Program-made: the position numbers and the translations under genes | DNA from: Betaproteobacteria bacterium | GTDB taxonomy: Bacteria > Pseudomonadota > Gammaproteobacteria > Burkholderiales > Burkholderiaceae_E | Reading direction: 5' to 3' | DNA: 14,600 nt | NCBI GenBank assembly: GCA_009922405.1 | Contig: RFVZ01000042.1 | Span: forward strand, 1 to 14,600 | The notes under the pieces: model-generated | What the model saw: the letters and a program-made list of their open reading frames with translations, nothing else | Databases searched by the model: none | What the model was told of the DNA's origin: nothing | Part shown: piece by piece, positions 7,119 through 14,317 of the stretch | Layout: every line of letters begins with the position of its first letter | Position numbering within the stretch: position 1 is the first letter of the stretch

Positions 7119-8254
7119 GCCCTGGGTCCGTGATTGCCCTCGAAAATCGCGCTGCGAAGCCAGGCCCGATGAAGCCGCCGAAGCAAGACGATCGTGACCG
7201 CCGCCAAAGGCAGGGCGAGCAGCACACCCACGAAGCCGAGAAGGTTGCCAAAGACGAGAAGGGCGAGGATGACCACCACCGGATGAAGGCCCACTCGCTC
7301 CCCGACGAGTTTCGGGGTGAGCCACCAACTTTCGATCGCCTGGCCTAACGAATACACAATGGCGACGCGCCAGATGCCTTCGCCCACACCGAACTGCAAC
7401 ATGCCGGCGAGAAGTGCCAGCAGCAGGGCCAATGCGAAGCCGAGATAGGGTACAAACATCAGGATCCCCGTCAGCAGACCCAATGCCCACCAAAGTTGGA
7501 AGCCTGCGATCCAAAGTCCAGCCGCATAGAAAACCGCGAGAACGATTGTCAGGAGCAGTACGCCTTGAAGCCAACCGCTGATCATCGAATCCAGTTCATC
7601 AAGTGCATCGACGACGCCACCGATCCAGCGCGGCGGTATCAAGTCGAGGGTGCGACGGCGCAGATCGTGCCAGTCCACCAACAGATAGAACAAGACAATC
7701 GGAACCAGGAGAACCACGCTCACAATTTCCAGAACAGCCGAGCCGCCACTGCGGGCGTAATCCATGATGCCCACTGCAAGATCGCCCCCACCTTCGGACC
7801 ATTGACGGGTGATCCAGGTCCGGATGGCCTGCGGGTCCAGTCGCAGCTTGACGCCGGTCACCCGTTCAAACCAGGGCAAGATCGAATCACTGACTTTGGC
7901 CACCAGATCAGGTAGTTGCTGGCGCAACAGTTCAACCTCGGTCTGAATAATGGGCAAGAAAATCAATGCGGCAGCCGTCAACAGGGTGATTGTCCCTAGC
8001 ATAACCAGCAGGCTTGCGAGGGCGCGCGGCACGCCAACGCCCTGCAGTCGGTCAACGGGTCCAGCCATCAGATAGGCCAGGACAAGCGCGGCAAAGAGCG
8101 GTGAGAGTGTGGTCTGAAGCGCCCAGAGCGCCCAGAACAGCCCAAGCGCCACTAAGGCCCATGGTGCGATGACGCGCCAGGACGGCAAGTGGTGCGAATT
8201 CGGAGAATTTTCAGAATTCGGCGAATGGGGCGAAATCGGTGGCGGGGGCGTCAT
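7115..8254 (-). CDS. AI-2E family transporter (PerM/YdiK-like inner-membrane protein)
   Basis: This is a predicted polytopic inner-membrane protein of 379 residues. After a Pro/Ser/Asn-rich cytoplasmic tail (1-25) come hydrophobic segments at roughly 28-50, 52-70 and 80-102. A soluble stretch rich in WFERVTGVKLRLD-type sequence (about 145-160) follows. The C-terminal half holds several more membrane segments with the family pattern PYLGFALALLLALLAG, then a last segment LGFVGVLLALPLAAVTIVLLRR. The family is named for AI-2 export by TqsA, but most members have other or unknown roles, including ion/proton exchange, so no substrate is claimed. The family commonly lies between purM and hda, as here. 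It is the first gene of the eight-gene array, and its stop overlaps the hda GTG. No Shine-Dalgarno sequence precedes the ATG; the transcript there actually reads CCTCCT. Confidence 0.9.
   Translation of the reverse strand: MTPPPPISPHSPNSENSPNSHHLPSWRVIAPWALVALGLFWALWALQTTLSPLFAALVLAYLMAGPVDRLQGVGVPRALASLLVMLGTITLLTAAALIFLPIIQTEVELLRQQLPDLVAKVSDSILPWFERVTGVKLRLDPQAIRTWITRQWSEGGGDLAVGIMDYARSGGSAVLEIVSVVLLVPIVLFYLLVDWHDLRRRTLDLIPPRWIGGVVDALDELDSMISGWLQGVLLLTIVLAVFYAAGLWIAGFQLWWALGLLTGILMFVPYLGFALALLLALLAGMLQFGVGEGIWRVAIVYSLGQAIESWWLTPKLVGERVGLHPVVVILALLVFGNLLGFVGVLLALPLAAVTIVLLRRLHRAWLRSAIFEGNHGPRA
8196..8240 (-). repeat. Five 9-nt tandem units coding the Ser/Pro/Asn tail of the AI-2E protein
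   Basis: The plus strand reads GAATTCGGA, GAATTTTCA, GAATTCGGC, GAATGGGGC and GAAATCGGT in direct succession. On the coding strand this gives triplet repeats of the type NSP/NSE/HSP near the N-terminus. Units differ by one to four bases. The 9-nt period preserves the frame. Confidence 0.8.
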
Positions 8255-8359
8255 GTTGAATGAGGAGGTACCCCACTATTGTAGGGGCCCTAGAATGTCG
8301 GGCCCGGCGGTCGGATGATCGAGGGGGTTCGGACATGAAGGTTTTGTGGAGTGTCATTG
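8255..8359. promoter_or_regulatory. Divergent promoter region between the AI-2E/hda operon and purM
   Basis: Two facing -10-like boxes lie close together. TACAAT is on the minus strand (8283 down to 8278), suited to the eight-gene array. TAGAAT is on the plus strand (8291-8296), suited to purM. Neither has a convincing -35 at 16-18 bp, which could mean activator dependence or that the boxes are chance. The plus TAGAAT is flanked by two GGGCCC hexamers (8285-8290 and 8300-8305). A Shine-Dalgarno GGAG at 8348-8351 is well placed for the purM ATG at 8360. I do not see a clear PurR-type operator. Confidence 0.4.
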
Positions 8360-9442
8360 ATGAACAAGCCGATTTCATATCGTGATGCAGGCGTTGACAT
8401 GGATGCCGGCGATGCGCTGGTGGAGCGAATTAAGCCCCTCGCCCGTCGCACCCTGAATGCTGGCGTGCTGGCGGGGATTGGTGGTTTTGGGGCCTTGTAT
8501 GAGCTGCCTAGGGGTTACCGGGAACCCGTCCTGGTCTCGGGCACGGATGGCGTAGGGACCAAGCTCAAACTCGCGTTTGCCCTTGATCGGCACGACACCG
8601 TCGGGATCGATCTGGTGGCGATGAGCGTTAACGACATTCTCGTTCAAGGCGCGAAACCCCTTTATTTCCTGGACTACTTTGGCTGTGGCCGATTGCGCGT
8701 TGAGACTGCCGCGGCAGTGGTTGGGGGCGTGGCAGCGGGTTGCGAGCAATCGGGTTGTGCGCTGATCGGAGGCGAAACGGCGGAAATGCCGGGGATGTAT
8801 CCCGACGGCGAATACGACTTAGCGGGATTTGCGGTCGGAATTGTCGAAAAATCGTCGATTCTTGATGGGCGCTCGATCAAACCGGGCGATGTCGTGCTGG
8901 GTTTGCCGTCGAGCGGCGTGCATTCCAATGGATTTTCCCTAGTCAGGCGAATTCTGGAAAGGGCCGTAGGTCCCGAAAACGAGTGGATGCAGGCACTGAA
9001 TGCCATGCCTCTGCCGGCCGACCCCGCTCAGCGCACCCTGGCGGATGCGTTGATGGCCCCGACCCAGATCTATGTTCAGCCGATGCTCGACGTGCTCGCG
9101 GAATTGCCCGGCGCGGTCAAGGCGATGGCGCATATCACCGGCGGAGGCTTGGTCGAGAATCTTCCCAGGGTGCTCCCGGAGGCCTTGCAGGCCGTTTTGC
9201 GTCGTAGCGACTGGGTGAGGCCCCCAATTTTCGACTGGCTGCAAGATTCGGGTGCAGTCACGGACGATGAAATGTACCGCGTCTTTAACTGTGGCATTGG
9301 TATGTGCGTGGTTGTTGCCCCGAGTCAGTCCCACGCGGTGATCGATCGGTTAACTGCAGCCGGTCAGAGCGCGTCTGTTATCGGATCGATTCGGGTGCGC
9401 CCCCAGGGCGAAGCGGCAACGGTCATTACGACCGGCGCCTAG
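8360..9442 (+). CDS. purM: Phosphoribosylformylglycinamidine cyclo-ligase (AIR synthetase)
   Basis: PurM performs the fifth step of de novo purine synthesis, closing the imidazole ring of FGAM with ATP to give AIR. The 360-residue product (E. coli 345) has GTDGVGTKLK (61-70), GIDLVAMSVND (82-92), LDYFGCG (104-110), GGETAEMPGMY (137-147), VLGLPSSGVHSNGFSLVR and the C-terminal ITGGGLVENLPR block, in family order. I choose ATG 8360 rather than GTG 8351, since GGAG at 8348-8351 lies 8 nt before the ATG and would overlap the GTG. It is the only plus-strand gene between two minus-strand clusters. Conservation of purM next to an AI-2E gene and hda, with miaA on the other side, supports orthology. 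It ends convergent with miaA over a perfect hairpin. Confidence 0.96.
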   Translation: MNKPISYRDAGVDMDAGDALVERIKPLARRTLNAGVLAGIGGFGALYELPRGYREPVLVSGTDGVGTKLKLAFALDRHDTVGIDLVAMSVNDILVQGAKPLYFLDYFGCGRLRVETAAAVVGGVAAGCEQSGCALIGGETAEMPGMYPDGEYDLAGFAVGIVEKSSILDGRSIKPGDVVLGLPSSGVHSNGFSLVRRILERAVGPENEWMQALNAMPLPADPAQRTLADALMAPTQIYVQPMLDVLAELPGAVKAMAHITGGGLVENLPRVLPEALQAVLRRSDWVRPPIFDWLQDSGAVTDDEMYRVFNCGIGMCVVVAPSQSHAVIDRLTAAGQSASVIGSIRVRPQGEAATVITTGA

Positions 9443-9473
9443 GCTGCCTGTCAGCCGACCATTGATTCGCTCA

Positions 9474-9499
9474 GCGCTGCCATCAGCCGATGGCAGCGC
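9474..9499. terminator. Perfect 11-bp hairpin between convergent purM and miaA
   Basis: GCGCTGCCATC (9474-9484), loop AGCC, then GATGGCAGCGC (9489-9499) form an uninterrupted GC-rich stem. It lies 31 bp past the purM stop and contains the miaA stop codon (TGA, 9485 down to 9483). No T-run follows on either strand, so it is not a classical intrinsic terminator. It could act as a bidirectional RNA-stabilising or pausing hairpin. Confidence 0.5.
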
Positions 9500-10433
9500 G
9501 AAGCGCTGTGACCGCGAGCGAGGTCGCCTGTGCAGTGTCGCACGGCACGATCGTGCGTTGTGCGTTCGATCGGAGCCAGGTGAGCTGACGCTTCGCTAAT
9601 TGGCGGGTGGCTGCAACTGCACGATCGTGCATCGCCTGTAGGTCACCATCTCCGTCCAAGTGGGCCCAGACCTGGCGATAGCCGACGCTGCGGATAGAGG
9701 GGAGATCGGTGTGAAGGTCGCCACGCGCCCGCAATGCACGAACCTCGTCCAGGAGACCCGCTGCGACCATGTCCTTAAAACGCGTCTCGAGGCGTTGGTG
9801 CAGCCAACTGCGGTCCCGAGGCTCAAGCGAAACGAAATGGGCTGGCTGATCGGTGGCTCTTTGATCGGAGCCCTTTGGCCGTCCCTGTAAGGTCGATAAG
9901 GGGGTTCCGGTCAGCATGACGACTTCGAGCGCGCGCTGGATCCGCTGCGAATCAGTCGGTGACAAACGCGCCGCAGTAACCGGATCAAGATCTGCCAGCC
10001 GCGCGTGCATTGTGGGCCATCCGTCGGCCTGCGCCTCGGCTTCGAGCTGTGCTCGCAACGCGGGGTTGGCTGAGGGCAAATCGTCAAGACCGCCGACCAG
10101 AGCGCGGGCGTACAGCATGGTCCCACCCACGAGGAGGGGGATGCGGCCTTTCGCCCGAATTGCTTCGATGGCCACTTGCGCGTCGACCCGAAACCTTGCG
10201 GCGGAATAGGCCTGTGACGGGTCAAGCAAATCGAGCAACCAATGCGGCACGAGCGCGCGCTCTGCGAGGCTTGGTTTTGCGGTGCCAATATCCAGCCCGC
10301 GATAGACCTGCGCTGAATCAACACTGACGATGTCAATCGGCAGTTGCGCGGCTAGGGCCATGGCGACTGCCGACTTTCCCGCGCCGGTGGGGCCCATCAG
10401 GAAGATCAGGGGATGTTGATCCTGCGTCGACAT
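9483..10433 (-). CDS. miaA: tRNA dimethylallyltransferase
   Basis: MiaA transfers a dimethylallyl group to the N6 of A37 in tRNAs reading UNN codons, aiding reading-frame maintenance. The 316-residue product matches the family length. It has the P-loop GPTGAGKS (14-21), DSAQVYRGLDIGTAKP (39-54), a segment equivalent to H-x-L-D-x-x-D/P (HWLLDLLDP, 64-72), YSAARF (76-81), GGTMLY (103-108) and the tRNA-contacting DSQRIQRALEV (161-171). After 180 the sequence continues with the usual basic C-terminal domain. The ATG at 10433 lies 8 nt after the stop of the MFS gene, so it is probably co-transcribed with mutL and that transporter. In many proteobacteria mutL and miaA are adjacent and hfq follows miaA; here a transporter lies between them and hfq is absent. 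Confidence 0.96.
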   Translation of the reverse strand: MSTQDQHPLIFLMGPTGAGKSAVAMALAAQLPIDIVSVDSAQVYRGLDIGTAKPSLAERALVPHWLLDLLDPSQAYSAARFRVDAQVAIEAIRAKGRIPLLVGGTMLYARALVGGLDDLPSANPALRAQLEAEAQADGWPTMHARLADLDPVTAARLSPTDSQRIQRALEVVMLTGTPLSTLQGRPKGSDQRATDQPAHFVSLEPRDRSWLHQRLETRFKDMVAAGLLDEVRALRARGDLHTDLPSIRSVGYRQVWAHLDGDGDLQAMHDRAVAATRQLAKRQLTWLRSNAQRTIVPCDTAQATSLAVTALRAAIG

Positions 10434-10441
10434 GGCAGTGG

Positions 10442-11677
10442 TCAGAGGCGATATAAGTCAGGTTCGGGCGCCAGCTTGCGAACCAGCAATAGCCAGCTTG
10501 CAGCGACACCCAATCCGCAGAGTGCAATCCCAAAGGCCAACGGTCGAGTCGACCCATCGTGATTTGCAGCAATCAACCATCCCATGGGTGCCGCGCCTGC
10601 TGCCATTAGCGCGCCGAGTAGCGCTGCGGCTGTGCCTGCGCAGTGCGGAAATGGCCCGATCGCGCCGCTCGTTGCGCACGGCTGATTAATGCCGTGAGCC
10701 AGCATGAAACCAAACATTGGAACCATAATCGCGGCGGGGTGGCGAACTTCTAATGCGGCCAGTGCGGCCATGACCAGGCCACAGCCAACCGCCAGCGCAG
10801 CGCCGACGGACGGGGCATCGCGCAATCCGAACAGGGCGATTCGGCGCCGTACCCAGAGGACGCCGATCAAATAGCCGATTGCTGTCACGCCGAAACTCAT
10901 GCCGTACCAAGTGGGGCTTAGGCCTAGGACTTCGATCAGGGCAAACGATGAATTCGAGAGGTAGGCAAATAAGCCGACATAGCTCCAGCTTGCCATCGCC
11001 AGCCAGGCCCGAAAGGTTGGCGAGCGAATAATGTGGCTCGCGCTCAACCAGAGCTCGCGGGGTTGCAGGGAAGTCCGGCGTTCGAATGGCAGCGTCTCTT
11101 TGCTCCAATGAAAGGTCGACGCCAAGGCAATGGCTCCGTAGGTGGCAACGGCGACGAAATTGGCCCGCCATCCCCAGGACTGCTGAAGCAGTCCGCCGAG
11201 CGCAGCGCCAAAGACCGGGACGATGATCATCCACCCCAGCATTCGCGACATGACCTGGGCGCCCGCGTCCGGGTTGAACAGGTCGCGGATCATGGCCCGG
11301 GCGCACACCACCGCGCAGCAGGCTCCAATCGCCTGGGCCCCGCGCGCCGCGATCAACCAGGTCAGCGAGGGCGACAATGCCCCGACCACCGAGGCCAGGA
11401 TGAAGGTGATTTGCCCGGCCAGAATCACCGGCCGTCGCCCAAACCGGTCCGCGATCGGCCCGGCGGCGAGTTGGGCCGAAGAGAAGGCAAGCAAAAACAC
11501 GGTGAGCGTCCACTGCACGCCGACCGGCCCGACATGAAATTCGGTCGCGATCGCCGGAAGCGACGGCAAGTAAACATCAGTGCCGGCAGGCTGGAACGCC
11601 ACCAAGGCGGTCAAGACAATCAGCAGCGTAGTTGGCAGTTGGGCTGATTCGGGGTTGTGTATCGCGACGGTGGCCAT
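10442..11677 (-). CDS. Bcr/CflA-type MFS multidrug transporter
   Basis: This is a predicted 12-transmembrane inner-membrane antiporter of the major facilitator superfamily, drug:H+ antiporter-1 group. The 411-residue product begins with a short polar tail. TM1 contains GTDVYLPSLPAIATEF (32-47), a hallmark of Bcr/CflA proteins (TDMYLPALP in E. coli Bcr). Then come motif A in GPIADRFGRRPVILAG (73-88), the RGAQAIGACCAVVCARAMIRDL block (111-132; motif B arginine and ARAxxRDL) and the glycine-rich motif C region VPVFGAALGGLL. Length agrees with the family (about 390-410). Substrates cannot be inferred; Bcr members handle bicyclomycin, sulfonamides, tetracycline or cysteine. The ATG lies 3 nt after the mutL stop, so it shares the mutL transcript and may be translationally coupled. 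Confidence 0.9.
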   Translation of the reverse strand: MATVAIHNPESAQLPTTLLIVLTALVAFQPAGTDVYLPSLPAIATEFHVGPVGVQWTLTVFLLAFSSAQLAAGPIADRFGRRPVILAGQITFILASVVGALSPSLTWLIAARGAQAIGACCAVVCARAMIRDLFNPDAGAQVMSRMLGWMIIVPVFGAALGGLLQQSWGWRANFVAVATYGAIALASTFHWSKETLPFERRTSLQPRELWLSASHIIRSPTFRAWLAMASWSYVGLFAYLSNSSFALIEVLGLSPTWYGMSFGVTAIGYLIGVLWVRRRIALFGLRDAPSVGAALAVGCGLVMAALAALEVRHPAAIMVPMFGFMLAHGINQPCATSGAIGPFPHCAGTAAALLGALMAAGAAPMGWLIAANHDGSTRPLAFGIALCGLGVAASWLLLVRKLAPEPDLYRL

Positions 11678-11680
11678 GGG

Positions 11681-13609
11681 TTAGCGCCCACGCATAAAGC
11701 GCTGATCAAGATCGTCGAGGCTCAGCATCATCCAGGTCGGACGACCATGGTTGCAGCGGTCAGCCCCAGGGGTTGATTCCATCGTGCGCAGCAAGGCATC
11801 CATTTCGCTCAAGGAAAGTTGCCGGTTCGCCCGAACCGCGCCATGGCAGGCGATGGTTGACAGGATCGCGTCCCGTCGTTGGGTCAGAGCGTGCAGGTTG
11901 CCGCTCTCTCGCAGACCGGCCAGCACATCGCGTGCAAGCGCGATCGGATCTGCTTTTGAGAGTAGCGCTGGGACGGCACGGACCGCGATAGTCGTTGGGC
12001 CCATCGGCGCTAGCTCTAAACCGAATCCGAACAGCGCTTCGTTAGACTCTTCGACCAGCGCGACCTCGATCTCATCAGCGGTAAAAACCGCGGGGACCAG
12101 TAAAGGCTGTGAAACGATGGAACGCAGATCGGCCTGGGCCCGCAAGCGCTCAAAGACGATGCGTTCATGGGCTGCGTGCATGTCGATCAGGACCAGTCCC
12201 TCCGCGTTCTGGGCGAGGACATAGAGGCCGTGAAGCTGACCAATCGCCTGGCCTAGAGGGTGCGTCTCGGGAACCGAGGCTGGTGCGGTAAGTGGGGACG
12301 CCGTCGATGCGTTTGAGTGGACGGCTGGTGCTTGAAAGGTAAGCGCTGTCTCAATTGCTTGGGCTGAAGGCCGCGCAATCGTGGTGGCCGGTCGAAATGA
12401 AAACAGCGACTGTGTCGTTCGGTCGCCGGAGTGAGGCGGCCGGTGCCCGGCAGGCAACAAGCGGTCGCCGTCCAGGGCTCGGATGGGAGCTTCTGCCAGG
12501 GGCTCAGGCTCGCGGGCGATGAATCGGTGCGCCGCAATTGGCCCGGGTGCCGCGCGCATTGCACCCGCAACAGCGTGATACAAAAAAGAGCGTACGGCGG
12601 CGCTGTCGCGGAACCGGACTTCGGTTTTTGCAGGGTGGACGTTGACGTCGACGAGCGTCGGATCAAGGCTCAGCATCAGGACAAAACAGGGTTGACGGTC
12701 GCCATGCAGGGCTTCGCCAAAGGCCTGCCGCACGGCAAAGCTGAGCGCACGGTCGCGTACACAGCGCCCGTTGACGAATAAGAACTGATGATCGGGCCGC
12801 GGACGCGAGGCCTCAGGTAGCCCGAGTACACCCTGTAAGGCGAGGCCTTGGCCCATTTCTGGCGGGCCTTCAACGACTCGATCGACGACGCAGTAAGCGC
12901 TCCGAACTTCCGGGCCTAGGCATGCCAATGCGCGCTCAATGGGGTCTCCGGCAGGCCAGCGTTCTTCACGTCGACGCTGGTTGTCGCCCCAGGCTTCGTA
13001 GTGAAAAGCGATCATCGGATGGGCCAGCGCGACTCGGCGCCAGGCGTCGAGGCAGTGCGCGGCCTCGGTGCTGCTGCCTTTTAGGAACTTTCGACGAGCG
13101 GGGGTATTTCCAAAGAGCTTACGTACATCAACCACCGTCCCATAACCGCCAGCAGCGGGCATGATTTCGCCGCTTTGGGCATCGATCGCACTGGCGTGCG
13201 ATTCGTTGCGGGGCCGCGAGGTGATGGTGACCTCCGCGACGGACGCAATGGCTGCAAGTGCTTCACCGCGAAAGCCCAGCGTATTGACCCGTTCGAGTTC
13301 GCTCAGACTGGAGATTTTGCTCGTGGCGTGTCGGGTCAGCGCGAGAGGGAGTTGCTGGTTTGGAATCCCACTGCCATCGTCGGTTACCTGAATTCGGCTA
13401 ATTCCCCCCTCATCTATTCGCAGCGTAATCACCCGACCGCCTGCATCGACAGCATTTTCGAGGAGCTCTTTGACGATCGACGCGGGTCGCTCAACCACCT
13501 CTCCGGCGGCGATCTGACTGATTAGCAGGTCGGGCAGGGCCCGGATGGGGCGGTGCTCGACCGACGGGGACAGCGTCTCCGGCAACTGGTCAATCGGGCC
13601 GGTCTCCAT
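11681..13609 (-). CDS. mutL: DNA mismatch repair protein MutL
   Basis: MutL couples mismatch recognition by MutS to strand incision and excision. The 642-residue product has an N-terminal GHKL ATPase with QIAAGEVVERPASIVKELLEN (32-52; catalytic Glu 48 and Asn 52), DDGSGI (77-82) and LGFRGEAL (111-118). A Pro/Ala/Ser-rich linker follows, then the C-terminal dimerisation domain. That domain contains DMHAAHERIVFE (476-487), the clamp-binding-like QPLLVP (501-506), ACHGAVR (587-593), CNHGRP (619-624) and terminal FMR (638-640). These match the metal-binding endonuclease motifs of MutH-independent MutL, unlike E. coli MutL. ATG 13609 gives a 19-residue extension before the E. coli start equivalent; the frame is open to 13741 but inside divergent dedA. 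A consensus -10 box lies just upstream of the ATG. Confidence 0.95.
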   Translation of the reverse strand: METGPIDQLPETLSPSVEHRPIRALPDLLISQIAAGEVVERPASIVKELLENAVDAGGRVITLRIDEGGISRIQVTDDGSGIPNQQLPLALTRHATSKISSLSELERVNTLGFRGEALAAIASVAEVTITSRPRNESHASAIDAQSGEIMPAAGGYGTVVDVRKLFGNTPARRKFLKGSSTEAAHCLDAWRRVALAHPMIAFHYEAWGDNQRRREERWPAGDPIERALACLGPEVRSAYCVVDRVVEGPPEMGQGLALQGVLGLPEASRPRPDHQFLFVNGRCVRDRALSFAVRQAFGEALHGDRQPCFVLMLSLDPTLVDVNVHPAKTEVRFRDSAAVRSFLYHAVAGAMRAAPGPIAAHRFIAREPEPLAEAPIRALDGDRLLPAGHRPPHSGDRTTQSLFSFRPATTIARPSAQAIETALTFQAPAVHSNASTASPLTAPASVPETHPLGQAIGQLHGLYVLAQNAEGLVLIDMHAAHERIVFERLRAQADLRSIVSQPLLVPAVFTADEIEVALVEESNEALFGFGLELAPMGPTTIAVRAVPALLSKADPIALARDVLAGLRESGNLHALTQRRDAILSTIACHGAVRANRQLSLSEMDALLRTMESTPGADRCNHGRPTWMMLSLDDLDQRFMRGR

Positions 13610-13615
13610 CCCTGA

Positions 13616-13645
13616 ATTATAGTCGGGGCTGACGGCGGTCGTCAG
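13616..13645 (-). promoter_or_regulatory. Putative sigma-70 promoter of mutL
   Basis: On the minus strand TATAAT (13621 down to 13616) is a perfect -10 box, and CTGACG (13645 down to 13640) is a 4/6 -35 match at an 18-bp spacing. Only six bases (TCAGGG) separate the -10 from the mutL ATG at 13609. A transcript would therefore start at or next to the A of the ATG, implying a leaderless or near-leaderless mRNA unless another promoter is used. Confidence 0.55.
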
Positions 13646-13658
13646 GGAAGTCAGGGAA
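13641..13658 (+). repeat. Tandem duplication GTCAGGGAA in the dedA leader
   Basis: GTCAGGGAA occurs at 13641-13649 and is repeated exactly at 13650-13658. The second AGGGA (13653-13657) is a usable ribosome binding site for the dedA start at 13667 (spacing 9 nt). The first copy overlaps the putative -35 of divergent mutL. Confidence 0.7.
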
Positions 13659-13666
13659 ATGCAGTG

Positions 13667-14317
13667 ATGGAGCTCGTGAGGCAGGCCCTCGAATTGTTTC
13701 TGCACCTCGATAAGCACCTTGCAGAGGTCGTGCAAACTCACGGTGCCTGGGTGTATGCCCTGCTCTTTCTGATTGTTTTCGTTGAGACTGGTTTGGTCGT
13801 GATGCCCTTTTTGCCGGGCGACTCGCTGCTCTTTGTGGCCGGTGCTTTGGCGGGGGTTGGCGCGATGAATCTCCCCTTACTACTTGGGCTGCTGTTTTGC
13901 GCGGCGGTAGCGGGAGACGCACTCAATTACAGCGTCGGTCGACATTTGGGCGCTCGAATATCTACCTGGGAGCGCTCGGCCTGGTTTAACCGGGACGCGC
14001 TCGAACGGACTCAGGCTTTCTACGAGCGCCATGGCCCGATGACCATCATCGTCGCGCGCTTTATTCCGTTCATTCGGACGTTTGCGCCCTTCGTTGCCGG
14101 TCTGGCCCAGATGCGCTACCCGCGTTTTGCAGCCTACAACATGCTCGGCGCTGCGCTTTGGGTCGGTGGATTGACGACATTGGGGTGGTGGTTTGGTGAC
14201 CAACCATGGGTCAAACAGAATTTCTCGGCCATCGCGCTGGCGATGATCATCATCCCGGGCCTGCCGGCGGTTTGGGAACTGGGTCGCCATTGGATGCGGG
14301 CGCGCATGCGGCGTTGA
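13667..14317 (+). CDS. DedA family inner-membrane protein (VTT domain)
   Basis: DedA proteins are integral membrane proteins. Recent work links family members to flipping of undecaprenyl phosphate or phospholipids and to membrane proton-motive-force homeostasis. The 216-residue product has membrane segments near 29-47, 53-66, 69-88, 155-175 and 186-203. Hallmarks are E40 before VVMPFLPGDSLLF (44-56), GRHLG (91-95), FYERHGPMTIIVARFIPFIRT (118-138; conserved arginines 131 and 137), PFVAGLAQM (141-149) and F154/N158/G161 in the FAAYNMLGAALW segment. This is the full DedA pattern and normal length. ATG 13667 is preferred to GTG 13664, as AGGGA lies 9 nt upstream. It diverges from mutL with a 57-bp spacer. 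Which lipid it moves, if any, is not readable. Confidence 0.92.
   Translation: MELVRQALELFLHLDKHLAEVVQTHGAWVYALLFLIVFVETGLVVMPFLPGDSLLFVAGALAGVGAMNLPLLLGLLFCAAVAGDALNYSVGRHLGARISTWERSAWFNRDALERTQAFYERHGPMTIIVARFIPFIRTFAPFVAGLAQMRYPRFAAYNMLGAALWVGGLTTLGWWFGDQPWVKQNFSAIALAMIIIPGLPAVWELGRHWMRARMRR

Noticed and set aside
7119..7574. In-frame extension that would make hda a 370-residue protein
   Set aside because: The added part is antisense-free shadow of the AI-2E gene in another frame, is rich in Arg/Gly/Ser without domain character, and the clamp-binding motif would no longer be N-terminal.
8256..8282. TTGAAT (8256-8261) with TATTGT (8277-8282) as a purM promoter
   Set aside because: The spacer is only 15 bp and both hexamers are poor matches, so it is not better than the TAGAAT candidate.
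8335..8385. Small ORF of 16 codons (MKVLWSVIDEQADFIS) overlapping the purM start
   Set aside because: It overlaps the purM Shine-Dalgarno and start codon in another frame, has no own ribosome binding site, and shows no leader-peptide codon pattern.
13610..13741. Upstream extension of mutL to a GTG at 13741
   Set aside because: It would overlap divergent dedA and add 44 residues with no counterpart in MutL proteins.
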